NCBI GenBank assembly: GCA_020024235.1
Contig: JAHHUA010000105.1
Coordinates: 1 to 5,868 of the forward strand
Length of the DNA: 5,868 bases
DNA from: Oscillospiraceae bacterium
GTDB lineage: Bacteria; Bacillota; Clostridia; Oscillospirales; Ruminococcaceae
Direction of reading: 5' to 3'
The notes under the pieces: generated by a model
Database searches by the model: none
What the model was told of the DNA's origin: nothing
Seen by the model: the letters and a program-made list of their open reading frames with translations, nothing else
Translations under genes and position numbers: made by a program
Shown: positions 1 through 5,868 of the stretch, piece by piece
Numbering within the stretch: the stretch's first letter is position 1
Layout of the letters: each line of letters starts with the position of its first letter

Positions 1-781
1 CTTTATATGTCTTAGATATTTTTTCTACATCAAATTTATTATCAAACAAATAATATTCAATGTTAAAATCCTCTTTGAGTTTTTTTGCAGTTTCAATTCC
101 CGTACCGTCAACCACCAAGGTAAATTCCACTTGTGATATTGAATGTATATCCTGTTCTGTACAACTAAAAGGCATATTACTTTGAATCTTGTAACCATGC
201 TCCGTCAGGATTTTTACAGGTTCACAGTTTTCCGCACCTACAAATCTCGCTCCAAGTATTGCAAAAGTTTTTTCTTTTATGGGAAGTGGTTTAACTCCGT
301 CTACCAAAGCTTCCAAAGTGAGTTCTATACCTCTGTAATAACTCAAAGTTTTAAAATTTTCGGTTTTTATAAGTTTAACTTTACATGGCAGCTTTTTATT
401 TAAAGCTTTAGTTAACCCTTCAATATCCTCTGAAATAACTTCTATACTGCATGAAGTTACCACATATATTGCAGAAGGTTTATTTTCTTCATATTCGGTT
501 TTTATCAGATTTTCCAACTGTTTGCCAACACCGAAAATTAAATCACTGTCAGTAAGCTGAGCAGATATTACTCTTGCTTTGGCAGTATCTTCTATTGATG
601 TGGTTAAATATTGTTTTTGAGCAAAATATACACAATCATTTGTTCCCAGATATATCACAGATACATTATCCACATATCTTAAAACAGAACATACTCCAAA
701 TAACGGACAATGTTTACCCGGTGAAATACCTGCACAATATTGAGGAATTTCATCGCCTAAATTATATTCCTGTAAATTCAT
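1..781 (-). CDS. Nitrogenase component 1-like protein (NifD/NifK/NifE/CfbD superfamily), 3' end beyond the window
   Basis: The first 260 codons are open, from ATG at 781-779 to the window edge; the C-terminus is missing. The start is fixed by AGGAG (789-793) 7 nt upstream, and the NifH-like stop lies only 19 nt before it. This family forms the catalytic half of nitrogenase-like reductases and receives electrons from an iron protein. Seen: a CPLFG motif with Cys25, Cys50 in LGTNDC (the place of the usual HGPxGC), and Cys111 in VVTSCSIEVISEDI, the equivalent of the nitrogenase TTCPxxVIGDD loop. These three match the P-cluster cysteines 62, 88 and 154 of NifD. Further cysteines occur at 16 and 31. 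A second Rossmann-like domain starts near residue 170 (KTFAILGARFVG). By eye, the FeMo-cofactor ligand Cys275 aligns with Asp225 in LVVDGTG. A nitrogen-fixing role is therefore unlikely; a tetrapyrrole or other reductase is an inference. A second component 1 gene may follow outside the window. Confidence 0.88.
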   Translation of the reverse strand, partial: MNLQEYNLGDEIPQYCAGISPGKHCPLFGVCSVLRYVDNVSVIYLGTNDCVYFAQKQYLTTSIEDTAKARVISAQLTDSDLIFGVGKQLENLIKTEYEENKPSAIYVVTSCSIEVISEDIEGLTKALNKKLPCKVKLIKTENFKTLSYYRGIELTLEALVDGVKPLPIKEKTFAILGARFVGAENCEPVKILTEHGYKIQSNMPFSCTEQDIHSISQVEFTLVVDGTGIETAKKLKEDFNIEYYLFDNKFDVEKISKTYK

Positions 782-800
782 TTTATTTCTCCTGTAGTTT

Positions 801-1574
801 TTATAAAGATTTTTCTGCTCCATTTGCCATAACTTTTGCAAGTTCTGTATAAATTTTAGCTTGTTCACTTTCCGGATATAAAAAAGATACTGTTTTATAT
901 TGCTCTTCTGCTTGCTGTATTAAATTGCATCTGGGAATATTTGCTGCTATAGGTACATTTATCTCTTCTGAAAATTCAGTTACAATTTCTTTTTCTTTAC
1001 TGATATTTTTGCCGTTTAAAATAAGTCCGCCTATTTTTAAATTAGAATTTTCCTGAAAACCTCTGGCAGCTTCAATAATATTGTTGGCTGCATAAATTGA
1101 CATTTTTTCACCGCTGGTAACTACATATACTTCATCGGCATAACCGTTTCGCAAAGGCATTGCAAAGCCTCCGCATACCACATCTCCAAGTACATCATAT
1201 AAAACTATATCAGGCTTATATACATCATAGGCATTAAGTTCATTCAACTTTTCAAAAGCAGTAACTATACCCTTTCCTGCACAACCTTTTCCGGGTGTAG
1301 GCCCTCCTGCTTCGGCACATATTACCCCGCTATCTCCTATAAAAACTATATCTTCAAGTTTTGTTTCTTCACCTTTTTCCATTATTGTATGTAAAATTGT
1401 AGGTATTCTTTTTCCGTTTTGAAGATTACCTGTAGAATCCGATTTAGGATCACAACCTATTTGCATAACTTTATAACCCATTTTTGCCAATGCACATGAT
1501 ACATTTGAAACTGTTGTGGATTTACCTATACCGCCTTTACCATATACAGCTATCTTTTTTATTTTTTTACTCAT
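801..1574 (-). CDS. NifH-like nitrogenase iron protein / [4Fe-4S] ATP-dependent reductase
   Basis: A 257-residue protein of the NifH/BchL/CfbC family, shorter than classical NifH (about 290). As a homodimer, these proteins couple ATP hydrolysis to transfer of a low-potential electron from a bridging [4Fe-4S] cluster to a component 1 partner in the cytoplasm. Seen: deviant Walker A GKGGIGKST (12-20), switch I DPKSDST (42-48), cluster ligand Cys97 in GPTPGKGCAGKG, switch II DVLGDVVCGGF (126-136) with the second ligand Cys133. All key residues are intact. Residue 100 is Lys where NifH has Arg100, the site of regulatory ADP-ribosylation in diazotrophs. The start is supported by AGGAG at 1586-1590; the ATG overlaps the last 8 nt of the ATPase gene, indicating translational coupling. 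The partner gene follows after 19 nt. The name nifH is avoided because no nitrogen-fixation genes are present in the window. Confidence 0.95.
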   Translation of the reverse strand: MSKKIKKIAVYGKGGIGKSTTVSNVSCALAKMGYKVMQIGCDPKSDSTGNLQNGKRIPTILHTIMEKGEETKLEDIVFIGDSGVICAEAGGPTPGKGCAGKGIVTAFEKLNELNAYDVYKPDIVLYDVLGDVVCGGFAMPLRNGYADEVYVVTSGEKMSIYAANNIIEAARGFQENSNLKIGGLILNGKNISKEKEIVTEFSEEINVPIAANIPRCNLIQQAEEQYKTVSFLYPESEQAKIYTELAKVMANGAEKSL

Positions 1575-2358
1575 TATTTTTCAGGCTCCTTTCAGGCTGA
1601 TAATAAGCTGTTATTTTATCTTTTTCATCATAAAGTCTGTTCATTTTTACTTTGAATATTTCTGCAAATGCTTCTTCATTAAATATTTCGTCAGCTGTAC
1701 CGAACTTATAACCTTTACCTTTTTTCATAGCATAAATTTTATCCGAATATTTTATTGCCTGATTTATATCATGAAGTACCATAACTATAGTAAGCCCATG
1801 TTGTTTATTTAGTTTCTTAACTAATTCCAAAACTTCCAGTTGATATGAAATATCAAGATAAGTAGTAGGTTCATCAAGCAAAATTATCTCAGGAGCCTGT
1901 GCCACACACATTGCAATCCATGCCATTTGATTTTCTCCGCCGGAAAGCGTACTGATAAGGCGTTTTCTCAAATGTATTATTCCAGTATCCTCCATAGCTT
2001 CCTCAACTTTTTGATAATCAAAAGGAGTAAGTCTGTTTCCGAATTTGGTATGAGGATATCTTCCGTATTGAACTAATTGTTCTACTGTCATATCTCCAGC
2101 TGCAGACTTTTTTTGTGGCAATATAGCCATTATTTTAGCTAATTCCTTGGTATCATAATCATGTACATCTTTATTTAATAATGTAACTTTGCCGGAAATG
2201 GGTTTATATATTCTGGAAATGATTTTGAGCAATGTGCTTTTGCCGCATCCGTTAGGTCCTACTATTGTCAAAATTTCACCTTTTTCAGCTTCCAAATTTA
2301 TATTGTTTATTATAGATGTTCCACCTATGGAAAATGAAATATTTTCTACTTTTAACAT
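1567..2358 (-). CDS. ABC importer ATPase, FecE/BtuD family
   Basis: A 263-residue nucleotide-binding subunit that powers the importer on the cytoplasmic face of the membrane as a dimer. Seen in order: Walker A GPNGCGKST (34-42), Q-loop Gln82 in AILPQ, signature LSGGE (138-142), Walker B IILLDEPT (158-165), D-loop YLD (167-169) and H-loop His196 in VLHD. All catalytic elements are present, and the length is typical of the B12/siderophore/heme importer class. An oddity is LSGGENQMAW, where most relatives have LSGGERQRAW. The start is supported by an AGGA-type ribosome binding site at 2368-2375, and the permease stop lies 15 nt upstream. The last 8 nt overlap the NifH-like gene. Substrate cannot be read from an ATPase; the riboswitch and partners suggest a corrinoid or related chelate. 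Confidence 0.95.
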   Translation of the reverse strand: MLKVENISFSIGGTSIINNINLEAEKGEILTIVGPNGCGKSTLLKIISRIYKPISGKVTLLNKDVHDYDTKELAKIMAILPQKKSAAGDMTVEQLVQYGRYPHTKFGNRLTPFDYQKVEEAMEDTGIIHLRKRLISTLSGGENQMAWIAMCVAQAPEIILLDEPTTYLDISYQLEVLELVKKLNKQHGLTIVMVLHDINQAIKYSDKIYAMKKGKGYKFGTADEIFNEEAFAEIFKVKMNRLYDEKDKITAYYQPERSLKNNE

Positions 2359-2373
2359 ATATTTTATTCCTCT

Positions 2374-3369
2374 CTACATCTTTTCCTGTTTTCTCAATAA
2401 GTATAAGAAGAACGGTGCACCAATTGCTGAAAGTATTACACCTACAGGCATTTCCTTAGGAGCTATAATTACTCTTGATACAGTATCACATAAAACCAAA
2501 GCTGTTGCTCCATTAATTGCACAGGCAGGTATTAAATATCTGTGATCACTTCCTATAACCATTCTGGTCATATGGGGTACACAAAGTCCGATAAATCCTA
2601 TCATACCCGCTACACTTACCGAACAAGCCGCTAAAAGTGCTGATACTATTATTAATATCATTCTGACTTTTTCAACTTTAAGACCTAATCCTATTGCTAC
2701 TTCATCACCCATAGCAAGTAAATTAATTTTTGATGCAAAAATAAAGCTAACTGCAAGACCTATACTTGCATATGGTAAAATTAAAAATAAATGATCCCAT
2801 GTTCTGGCTGACAGGCTTCCTACATTAAATCCCACCATTCCAGCCAAAGAATCCGGATACATTGTTGTTAATACTGAATGTATTGCACTTATTACGGAAC
2901 CTACCGCTACACCGGATAAAATAAATCTGGTTGGATTAACTCCACCTTTCCATGCCATTGTATATATTAAGAAGGTTGTTGCTAATGCACCTATAAATGC
3001 AGCTATAGGTACCATTCTAAATGCAGATGGAAAAAATATAAATAATATAAATGTAACTAAAGATGCTCCGTTAGTTACCCCTAATATAGACGGAGATGCC
3101 ATTGGATTTCTGGTAATACCTTGCATAATACATCCTGAAACTCCTAAACACATTCCAACAACACAAGCAATCACAGATCTAGGTAATCTTACATCTGCTA
3201 TAATAAGATGATGTTTTGTTTCTGTTTCATTAAAAATTACATATATTATTTCTTTAATAGGTAAATTTATAGCTCCTAATGCCATACTGGCAAAAAAACT
3301 TATTATGAGTATTATCAAAAATATCCAAACAAGACCTATGTTTTTAATTTTTTTATTGGTTTTTAGCAT
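2374..3369 (-). CDS. ABC importer permease, FecCD/BtuC family
   Basis: A 331-residue, very hydrophobic membrane protein matching the length of BtuC/FhuB-half/FecD permeases, which have about ten transmembrane helices and work as homodimers. Seen: a first membrane helix at about 12-34; LPR (62-64) followed by a helix and QGITRNPMASP (83-93), the hallmark QGxxRNPLAxP motif; GFIGLCVPHMTR (258-269), the cytoplasmic coupling region that contacts the ATPase; and the C-terminal EMPVG...GAPFFLYLL (306-325). The start has an AGAGGTG ribosome binding site at 3378-3384, directly next to the hairpin in the preceding gap. The family imports B12, ferric siderophores or heme. The B12 riboswitch upstream favours a corrinoid or cobalt-linked substrate, but this is inference. 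Confidence 0.96.
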   Translation of the reverse strand: MLKTNKKIKNIGLVWIFLIILIISFFASMALGAINLPIKEIIYVIFNETETKHHLIIADVRLPRSVIACVVGMCLGVSGCIMQGITRNPMASPSILGVTNGASLVTFILFIFFPSAFRMVPIAAFIGALATTFLIYTMAWKGGVNPTRFILSGVAVGSVISAIHSVLTTMYPDSLAGMVGFNVGSLSARTWDHLFLILPYASIGLAVSFIFASKINLLAMGDEVAIGLGLKVEKVRMILIIVSALLAACSVSVAGMIGFIGLCVPHMTRMVIGSDHRYLIPACAINGATALVLCDTVSRVIIAPKEMPVGVILSAIGAPFFLYLLRKQEKM

Positions 3370-3387
3370 ATTATTTTCACCTCTGTC

Positions 3388-3437
3388 TTATAAAAAGAAT
3401 AGACGTAAACCAAGTTTACAATCTATTCTTTTTATAA
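3388..3437 (-). terminator. Strong intergenic hairpin, probable partial terminator or RNA-stability element
   Basis: A perfect 16-bp inverted repeat (arms 3388-3403 and 3422-3437) encloses a second 6-bp stem, GTAAAC/GTTTAC (3405-3410, 3414-3419), with a 3-nt loop. On the minus-strand RNA the 3' arm carries UCUUUUUAUAA, so it could act as a weak, possibly bidirectional intrinsic terminator. It lies between the binding-protein stop and the permease ribosome binding site (3378-3384), which begins three bases beyond it. In ABC importer operons such a position often lowers expression of the membrane genes relative to the binding protein, by partial termination or by protecting the upstream mRNA end. 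Which of these applies is not shown by sequence. Confidence 0.65.
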
Positions 3438-3458
3438 TCACTCTATGATGTCAGTAAT

Positions 3459-5411
3459 TTATTTGAACAAATCCGGATAAAGAAATTTTGCTAAATATTC
3501 ATATGCTTCTGCATAACGGGTATTGGCATGATAAAGGAATAATTCTCCGGGTAAATGTTTAAATCTGCCTTCTTTTACTGCGGTAAGTTCATTCCATAAA
3601 GGAATTTTATTATAAATATTAAGTGCTGTTTCTTCACTTCCATCACCGCTTCCACCTCTGGAAAGTATAAATTCAGGGTCCATCTCAATTAGTTTTTCCA
3701 TACTGATTACAGAATTTTTTGGGTTTTCCTCACCTTTAAAGGCTACATTTACTGTTTTAAGCTCTGAACAAAGATTGCCCAGATAACCGCTGTTTGTAAG
3801 TGCGTAAACTCCTTTATCCGCATGAGGTAAAAGCATTACCATTGTTACAGGTTCTACATTTTTAATTTTTTCTTTTACTGCATTTATTCTGCTCATATTA
3901 TCTGCTGCGATTTTTTCATATAAATCCATTCTGTCATTAAGCATACAGAATAATTCATATTCTTCCAGGAAACCTGCAAAATCTTCATGGTCATATGCAA
4001 AAAACGGTATATTATTCTTTTCAAGTACAGGTATAAGTTCCTGTGAAGATTTAGAACGAGGAGCTACAATTACTAAATCAGGTTCTTTGTCAAGAAGTAC
4101 TTCTAAGTTTACAGAACCATCTGAATCACTCATAATTTCTACTTGTTGAATTTGTTTTGTAAGCTCATCTTGTGATCTTGATGTTGTAAGAATATGATCT
4201 GTTCTTAAAATTGCTTTACCACCTGCTCCATACCATAAATCAAGTGAGTTATAGTCTGCTATTGCTACTCTTTCAGGATTCTTTTTTATTTCTACTTTTC
4301 TGTCTAATTTATCGATAAACACAATTTTTCCATCAACTTCCTTAAATTTATCACTGTGTGGGAGTGTAACAGATGTATTTTCTGCTTTTGCACTTGTTTC
4401 ATCAACAAAAACTTCAGGATAAATAAGTTTGGCTAAATTTGCATAAGCTTCACCATATCTATGGTTTGGCTTATTCATATAAAGTTCGGTTGGCATATGA
4501 TAATATCTGCCTTCCTTTACTGCGGTAAGATTATTCCACAATGGGTCGGAACCAAGTATCTCACCAGCTTTTTTTGCATCTCCGCCACCAAATGAAATTA
4601 TATATTGAGGGTCCATTTCAATAATGGCTTCCATACTCATTATATAATTATCTCCTTCTTCTTTATCTTTAAATCCAAGATTAATTGCTCCCAAATCTTT
4701 AAGCATACATCCCAAAGTACTGTTAAAATTCATTACATGTGTACCTTTAGTTGCATTAGGCATTAACAGAAGTACTTCGGCAGGCTTTGCAGCTGATACT
4801 TTTTTTGTTATATTTTCAATTATTTCTGCATTTTTTCCTGCCAGTTTGTCATATAAATCAGGCCTGTTATTAATTTTCGTAAAAATATCCATTATTTTAA
4901 GATATTCATCAAAATTCTTATATGCCAAACTGATATATTGAATTCCGTTTTCTTCAAATACAGGTATCATATCCATATTGCTCTTGTTACCTGCTGTAAG
5001 AATTACAAGGTCAGGATTGTATTCAAGAATTTTTTCCAAACTTACATCAGCTGCTGTTCCGATTACATCTGCATCTTTTACATTTTCAGGTACAGGCATG
5101 GTTTTTTCAACTCTTGCAACAAGTGAACCACCGCTTGATGCCCATAAATCTACAAAACTTTCATAAATGCAAACTACCCTTTCAGGATTGCATTTAATTG
5201 TTTGTTCTTTTCCGTTTGAATCGGTAAATGTAACAGTTTCAAGTTTTTTATATTCAGTTTCTTCACTATTGCTTGATTTACTCTCAGATAACTCGTTGCT
5301 TACGGTTTTACTACTTTCTTTTGGTTGAGGTGAACTATTGTCATCGCCACAACCTGTAAAAATACTTGCACACATTGACACAGCTAAAATAAGGGTAATT
5401 AGTTTTTTCAT
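3459..5411 (-). CDS. Lipoprotein with two tandem class III (BtuF/FepB-like) solute-binding domains
   Basis: A 650-residue substrate-binding lipoprotein, about twice the usual length. Seen: signal peptide with MKK, a hydrophobic core and lipobox FTGC with Cys21 as the lipid anchor; a Ser/Glu-rich linker (22-57); domain 1 (about 58-336); a short linker; domain 2 (about 360-650). Both domains carry the same landmarks: NPERV (75-79 and 378-382), LEKILEYNPDLVI (125-137) with its domain 2 counterpart LEVLLDKEPDLVI, SMExxIEMDP (259-268 and 570-579), PLWNxLTAVKEGR (290-302 and 604-616), and a C-terminal YPxxF. This is a full internal duplication of the PF01497-type domain. In the family each lobe docks on one permease subunit through conserved acidic residues. 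The start is set by AGGAG at 5421-5425, 9 nt before the ATG. It is the first gene of the riboswitch-controlled operon. The ligand is not proven; a corrinoid, tetrapyrrole or siderophore is possible. Confidence 0.95.
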   Translation of the reverse strand: MKKLITLILAVSMCASIFTGCGDDNSSPQPKESSKTVSNELSESKSSNSEETEYKKLETVTFTDSNGKEQTIKCNPERVVCIYESFVDLWASSGGSLVARVEKTMPVPENVKDADVIGTAADVSLEKILEYNPDLVILTAGNKSNMDMIPVFEENGIQYISLAYKNFDEYLKIMDIFTKINNRPDLYDKLAGKNAEIIENITKKVSAAKPAEVLLLMPNATKGTHVMNFNSTLGCMLKDLGAINLGFKDKEEGDNYIMSMEAIIEMDPQYIISFGGGDAKKAGEILGSDPLWNNLTAVKEGRYYHMPTELYMNKPNHRYGEAYANLAKLIYPEVFVDETSAKAENTSVTLPHSDKFKEVDGKIVFIDKLDRKVEIKKNPERVAIADYNSLDLWYGAGGKAILRTDHILTTSRSQDELTKQIQQVEIMSDSDGSVNLEVLLDKEPDLVIVAPRSKSSQELIPVLEKNNIPFFAYDHEDFAGFLEEYELFCMLNDRMDLYEKIAADNMSRINAVKEKIKNVEPVTMVMLLPHADKGVYALTNSGYLGNLCSELKTVNVAFKGEENPKNSVISMEKLIEMDPEFILSRGGSGDGSEETALNIYNKIPLWNELTAVKEGRFKHLPGELFLYHANTRYAEAYEYLAKFLYPDLFK

Positions 5412-5445
5412 TGTATCTTTCTCCTAACATATAAAATTTTGCAAT

Positions 5446-5476
5446 AAAAAAGCACTGAGCTCTTATTGCTCAATGC
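5446..5476 (-). terminator. Intrinsic terminator of the riboswitch expression platform
   Basis: On the minus-strand RNA a 9-bp stem GCAUUGAGC/GCUCAGUGC (5476-5468 with 5460-5452, one G-U pair), with a 7-nt loop, is followed at once by six U (5451-5446). It lies downstream of the cobalamin aptamer and about 20 nt before the ribosome binding site of the binding-protein gene, the standard place for ligand-controlled transcription termination. The predicted result is that the operon is switched off when cobalamin is plentiful. Confidence 0.88.
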
Positions 5477-5489
5477 ATACACAAATAAA

Positions 5490-5512
5490 CCGAAATTTAT
5501 AATAAATTTCAG
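5490..5512 (-). other. AU-rich leader hairpin between aptamer and terminator
   Basis: A 10-bp stem (CUGAAAUUUA/UAAAUUUCGG in the RNA, with one U-G pair) and a 3-nt loop lie between the P13-like hairpin and the terminator. There is no U-run after it, so it is not a terminator itself. It may be a pausing or spacing element of the expression platform; that role is inferred from position only. Confidence 0.5.
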
Positions 5513-5520
5513 AATAAGTT

Positions 5521-5566
5521 TTTGGTAACTCCTGGATGCGAAGAGCCTGCTCATATAAGCGCCAAA
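5521..5566 (-). promoter_or_regulatory. P13-like hairpin of the cobalamin riboswitch
   Basis: Directly after the aptamer, a TTTGG/CCAAA stem (5566-5562 with 5525-5521) closes a segment holding an inner weak stem GGCUC/GAGUU and the loop UUCGCAUCCAG. In known cobalamin riboswitches the loop of this hairpin forms a kissing contact with L5 of the aptamer on ligand binding. Here CGCAU in the loop can pair with GUGCG in the aptamer (within 5674-5684), five pairs including one G-U. The assignment rests on position and this complementarity. Confidence 0.5.
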
Positions 5567-5571
5567 TGTTA

Positions 5572-5718
5572 ATATTGGTGTATTCTGACTCAGTCTCATC
5601 GCATTATACTCGCCTTCCCGATTTCTCAGTGGCTGATATTTACTATCCTTAATATCTTGCTAAACTTTTACAGCAACGCACTTGTGCAGGAATCTAACCT
5701 GACTTCCTTAACCAATAT
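5572..5718 (-). ncRNA. Cobalamin (vitamin B12) riboswitch aptamer
   Basis: Read on the minus strand, the conserved landmarks appear in order: an AAGGAAGTCAGG entry; GGTTAGATTCC, the GGTGxxAxTCC-like P4 loop closed by CAGG/CCTG (5698-5701, 5687-5690); a TGCGTTGCTGT segment in the L5 region; CCACTG followed by CGGGAAGGCG (5611-5632), the most diagnostic core; and GATGA...GAGTCAGAATACC (5577-5600), the B12-box-like 3' end. The whole is closed by a perfect 8-bp P1 stem ATATTGGT/ACCAATAT (5711-5718 with 5572-5579). Together with the terminator downstream it forms a transcriptional off-switch for the importer and reductase genes. Preference for adenosyl- or hydroxo/methylcobalamin cannot be decided by eye. 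Confidence 0.93.
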
Positions 5719-5751
5719 AACAAATATTAACTTTTTCATTGCAAATTTTAT

Positions 5752-5778
5752 ATTATACCTATTTACTTGATTTGTCAA
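5752..5778 (-). promoter_or_regulatory. Sigma-A-type promoter of the operon
   Basis: A perfect TTGACA (5778-5773) and perfect TATAAT (5757-5752) are separated by 15 bp, shorter than the ideal 17; a TTGTTG three bases further upstream gives an 18-bp alternative. Transcription would start near 5745, about 27 nt before the riboswitch P1 stem, which fits a leader that contains the complete aptamer. Confidence 0.75.
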
Positions 5779-5868
5779 CAAATTTTTCCTGTTATAATAA
5801 TATTTTTTGCAACACATAAGTTTTATTCCTTTGATGATTTTAAAAAGCAACTTACTATTCATAACAGA
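5779..5868. other. Upstream intergenic DNA with no convincing gene
   Basis: This AT-rich stretch upstream of the operon promoter shows no gene I can support. On the plus strand a TTGTCA (5772-5777) and TATAAT (5793-5798), also 15 bp apart, could form a divergent promoter sharing the palindromic -35 region. A plus-strand ATG at 5834 stays open to the edge but has no ribosome binding site. Confidence 0.4.

Noticed and set aside
143..403. Plus-strand open frame of 86 codons
   Set aside because: It lies opposite the component 1-like gene, has no ribosome binding site and gives a low-complexity Phe/Tyr-rich product.
574..852. Plus-strand open frame of 92 codons
   Set aside because: It is antisense to the start of the component 1-like gene and the end of the NifH-like gene, both well supported.
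801..1574. Naming the iron protein nifH and inferring nitrogen fixation
   Set aside because: The partner appears to lack the cofactor cysteine, no nifB/E/N genes are visible, and the importer plus B12 riboswitch context fits another reductase.
2189..2545. Plus-strand open frame of 118 codons
   Set aside because: Antisense to the ATPase and permease genes; no recognisable domain.
5408..5599. Minus-strand open frame of 63 codons in the leader
   Set aside because: It crosses the riboswitch end, P13 hairpin and terminator, has no family features and is explained by structured RNA.
5668..5862. Minus-strand open frame of 64 codons
   Set aside because: It spans the promoter and the riboswitch 5' half and has no domain or convincing ribosome binding site.
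5834..5868. Possible start of a plus-strand gene at ATG 5834
   Set aside because: Only 11 codons are visible and no Shine-Dalgarno sequence precedes it; the evidence is too thin to annotate.
1..5868. CRISPR arrays, tRNA or rRNA genes, insertion sequences
   Set aside because: No regularly spaced repeats, tRNA-like cloverleaf, rRNA sequence or transposase was seen on either strand.

Overview
The window looks like the chromosome of a low-GC, anaerobic Firmicute, most likely a member of the Clostridia. The DNA is strongly AT-rich, every real gene has an AGGAG-type ribosome binding site, and the regulatory leader is of a kind common in clostridia. The exact genus cannot be told from the sequence. 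All coding genes lie on the minus strand and form one compact operon that reads from about 5750 down to position 1 and continues out of the window.

Layout in the direction of transcription: a consensus-like promoter (about 5752-5778); a roughly 330-nt untranslated leader holding a cobalamin (B12) riboswitch aptamer (5572-5718), a downstream P13-like hairpin (5521-5566), an AU-rich hairpin (5490-5512) and an intrinsic terminator (5446-5476); a lipoprotein with two complete tandem class III solute-binding domains (3459-5411); a strong AU-rich hairpin in the intergenic gap (3388-3437); a FecCD/BtuC-type permease (2374-3369); an ABC ATPase (1567-2358); a NifH-like [4Fe-4S] iron protein (801-1574) whose start overlaps the ATPase stop; and the first 260 codons of a nitrogenase component 1-like protein (1-781), cut by the window edge.

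The three transporter genes make a complete type II importer of the vitamin B12/iron-siderophore/heme class. The last two genes make up at least part of a nitrogenase-superfamily two-component reductase: an ATP-driven electron donor and its catalytic partner. The catalytic partner keeps the three P-cluster-type cysteines but appears to lack the cysteine that holds FeMo-cofactor, so nitrogen fixation is very unlikely. The closest characterised logic is the superfamily branch that reduces tetrapyrroles (BchLNB, BchXYZ, CfbCD). With a B12 riboswitch in front, the best hypothesis is a corrinoid- or tetrapyrrole-linked uptake-and-reduction system. I know of no characterised pathway with this arrangement, and it is the most interesting thing here.

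The upstream end (5779-5868) holds no convincing gene. A possible divergent promoter pointing to the plus strand shares the -35 region of the operon promoter.
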